From assembly GCA_019752245.1 (NCBI GenBank), contig JAIEMH010000078.1, positions 1-14,485 on the forward strand: DNA of 14,485 bases. The letters are read 5' to 3'. The notes beneath the pieces are model-generated. The model had not been told where the DNA came from. It saw only the letters and a program-made list of their open reading frames with translations, and searched no databases. This DNA comes from Flavobacteriaceae bacterium (GTDB taxonomy: Bacteria > Bacteroidota > Bacteroidia > Flavobacteriales > Flavobacteriaceae). Shown here in pieces: positions 14,425 through 14,485 of the stretch. Within the stretch, counting starts at the first letter, position 1; each line of letters opens with the position of its first letter. The position numbers and the translations under genes were made by a program.

Positions 14425-14485
14425 TCACTCCTTAACAACTTTCTCAAACACATATCCAGGAGCTCCAATAACTTTCAATAAATAA
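14425..14485 (-). CDS. 3' end of an unidentified gene, cut by window edge
   Basis: Minus-strand frame open from the window edge to TGA (complement of 14425-14427). It reads YLLKVIGAPGYVFEKVVKE, which looks like a genuine protein C-terminus because of its balanced composition and the abrupt change to non-coding AT-rich sequence after the stop. Nineteen residues are too few for me to name a family. The lipoprotein gene lies downstream on the same strand, 120 bases away. Confidence 0.5.
   Translation of the reverse strand, partial: YLLKVIGAPGYVFEKVVKE

Overview
The window looks like a chromosomal stretch from a Bacteroidetes bacterium, most likely of the Flavobacterium kind. It is strongly AT-rich. 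Leaders before start codons are A/T-rich and lack Shine-Dalgarno sequences. Eight genes have an exact match to the Bacteroidetes -7 promoter element TAnnTTTG upstream. Exported proteins carry short leaders ending in AQ, SQ or a lipobox, and there is a typical large TonB-dependent receptor with a carboxypeptidase-like N-terminal domain. Assignments rest on motif recognition only; no database search was possible.

Layout. 1-1385 (+): C-terminal five sixths of glucose-6-phosphate isomerase (pgi), then a terminator. 1605-4427 (+): TonB-dependent outer-membrane receptor with no SusD partner, then a terminator. 4532-4963 (+): small four-helix membrane protein, then a terminator. 5072-5563 (+): exported RlpA-like double-psi beta-barrel protein, whose stop codon directly abuts that of a convergent CYTH-domain protein (5564-6031, -). 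6127-7209 (+): DNA polymerase IV (dinB), divergent from CYTH. 7293-7808 (+): a stand-alone PAS-domain protein. 7974-12259: a cell-surface O-acylation-like group, made of an SGNH protein (+), an MBOAT membrane acyltransferase (+, 4-bp overlap) and a second, related SGNH protein (-, convergent). 12427-13179 (-): Bax inhibitor-1/YccA-type membrane protein. 13321-14304 (-): lipoprotein with about seven propeller-like repeats. 14425-14485 (-): the last 19 codons of an unidentified gene.

How the genes fit together. Most units are single housekeeping genes with their own promoter and terminator. The only clear functional group is SGNH-MBOAT-SGNH. It resembles in composition the PatA/PatB/Ape1 peptidoglycan O-acetylation set or AlgI/AlgJ/AlgX-type polysaccharide acetylation: the MBOAT would pass acyl groups across the inner membrane, one SGNH protein would transfer them and the other could remove them. 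That division of labour is inference. I saw no mobile elements, CRISPR arrays, tRNA or rRNA genes, and no gene-free stretch longer than about 220 bases. The most useful leads are the O-acylation group with its variable-looking PIDKK repeat tail, the PAS protein with a LOV-like motif lacking the flavin-binding cysteine, the propeller lipoprotein, and several promoter-region repeats.
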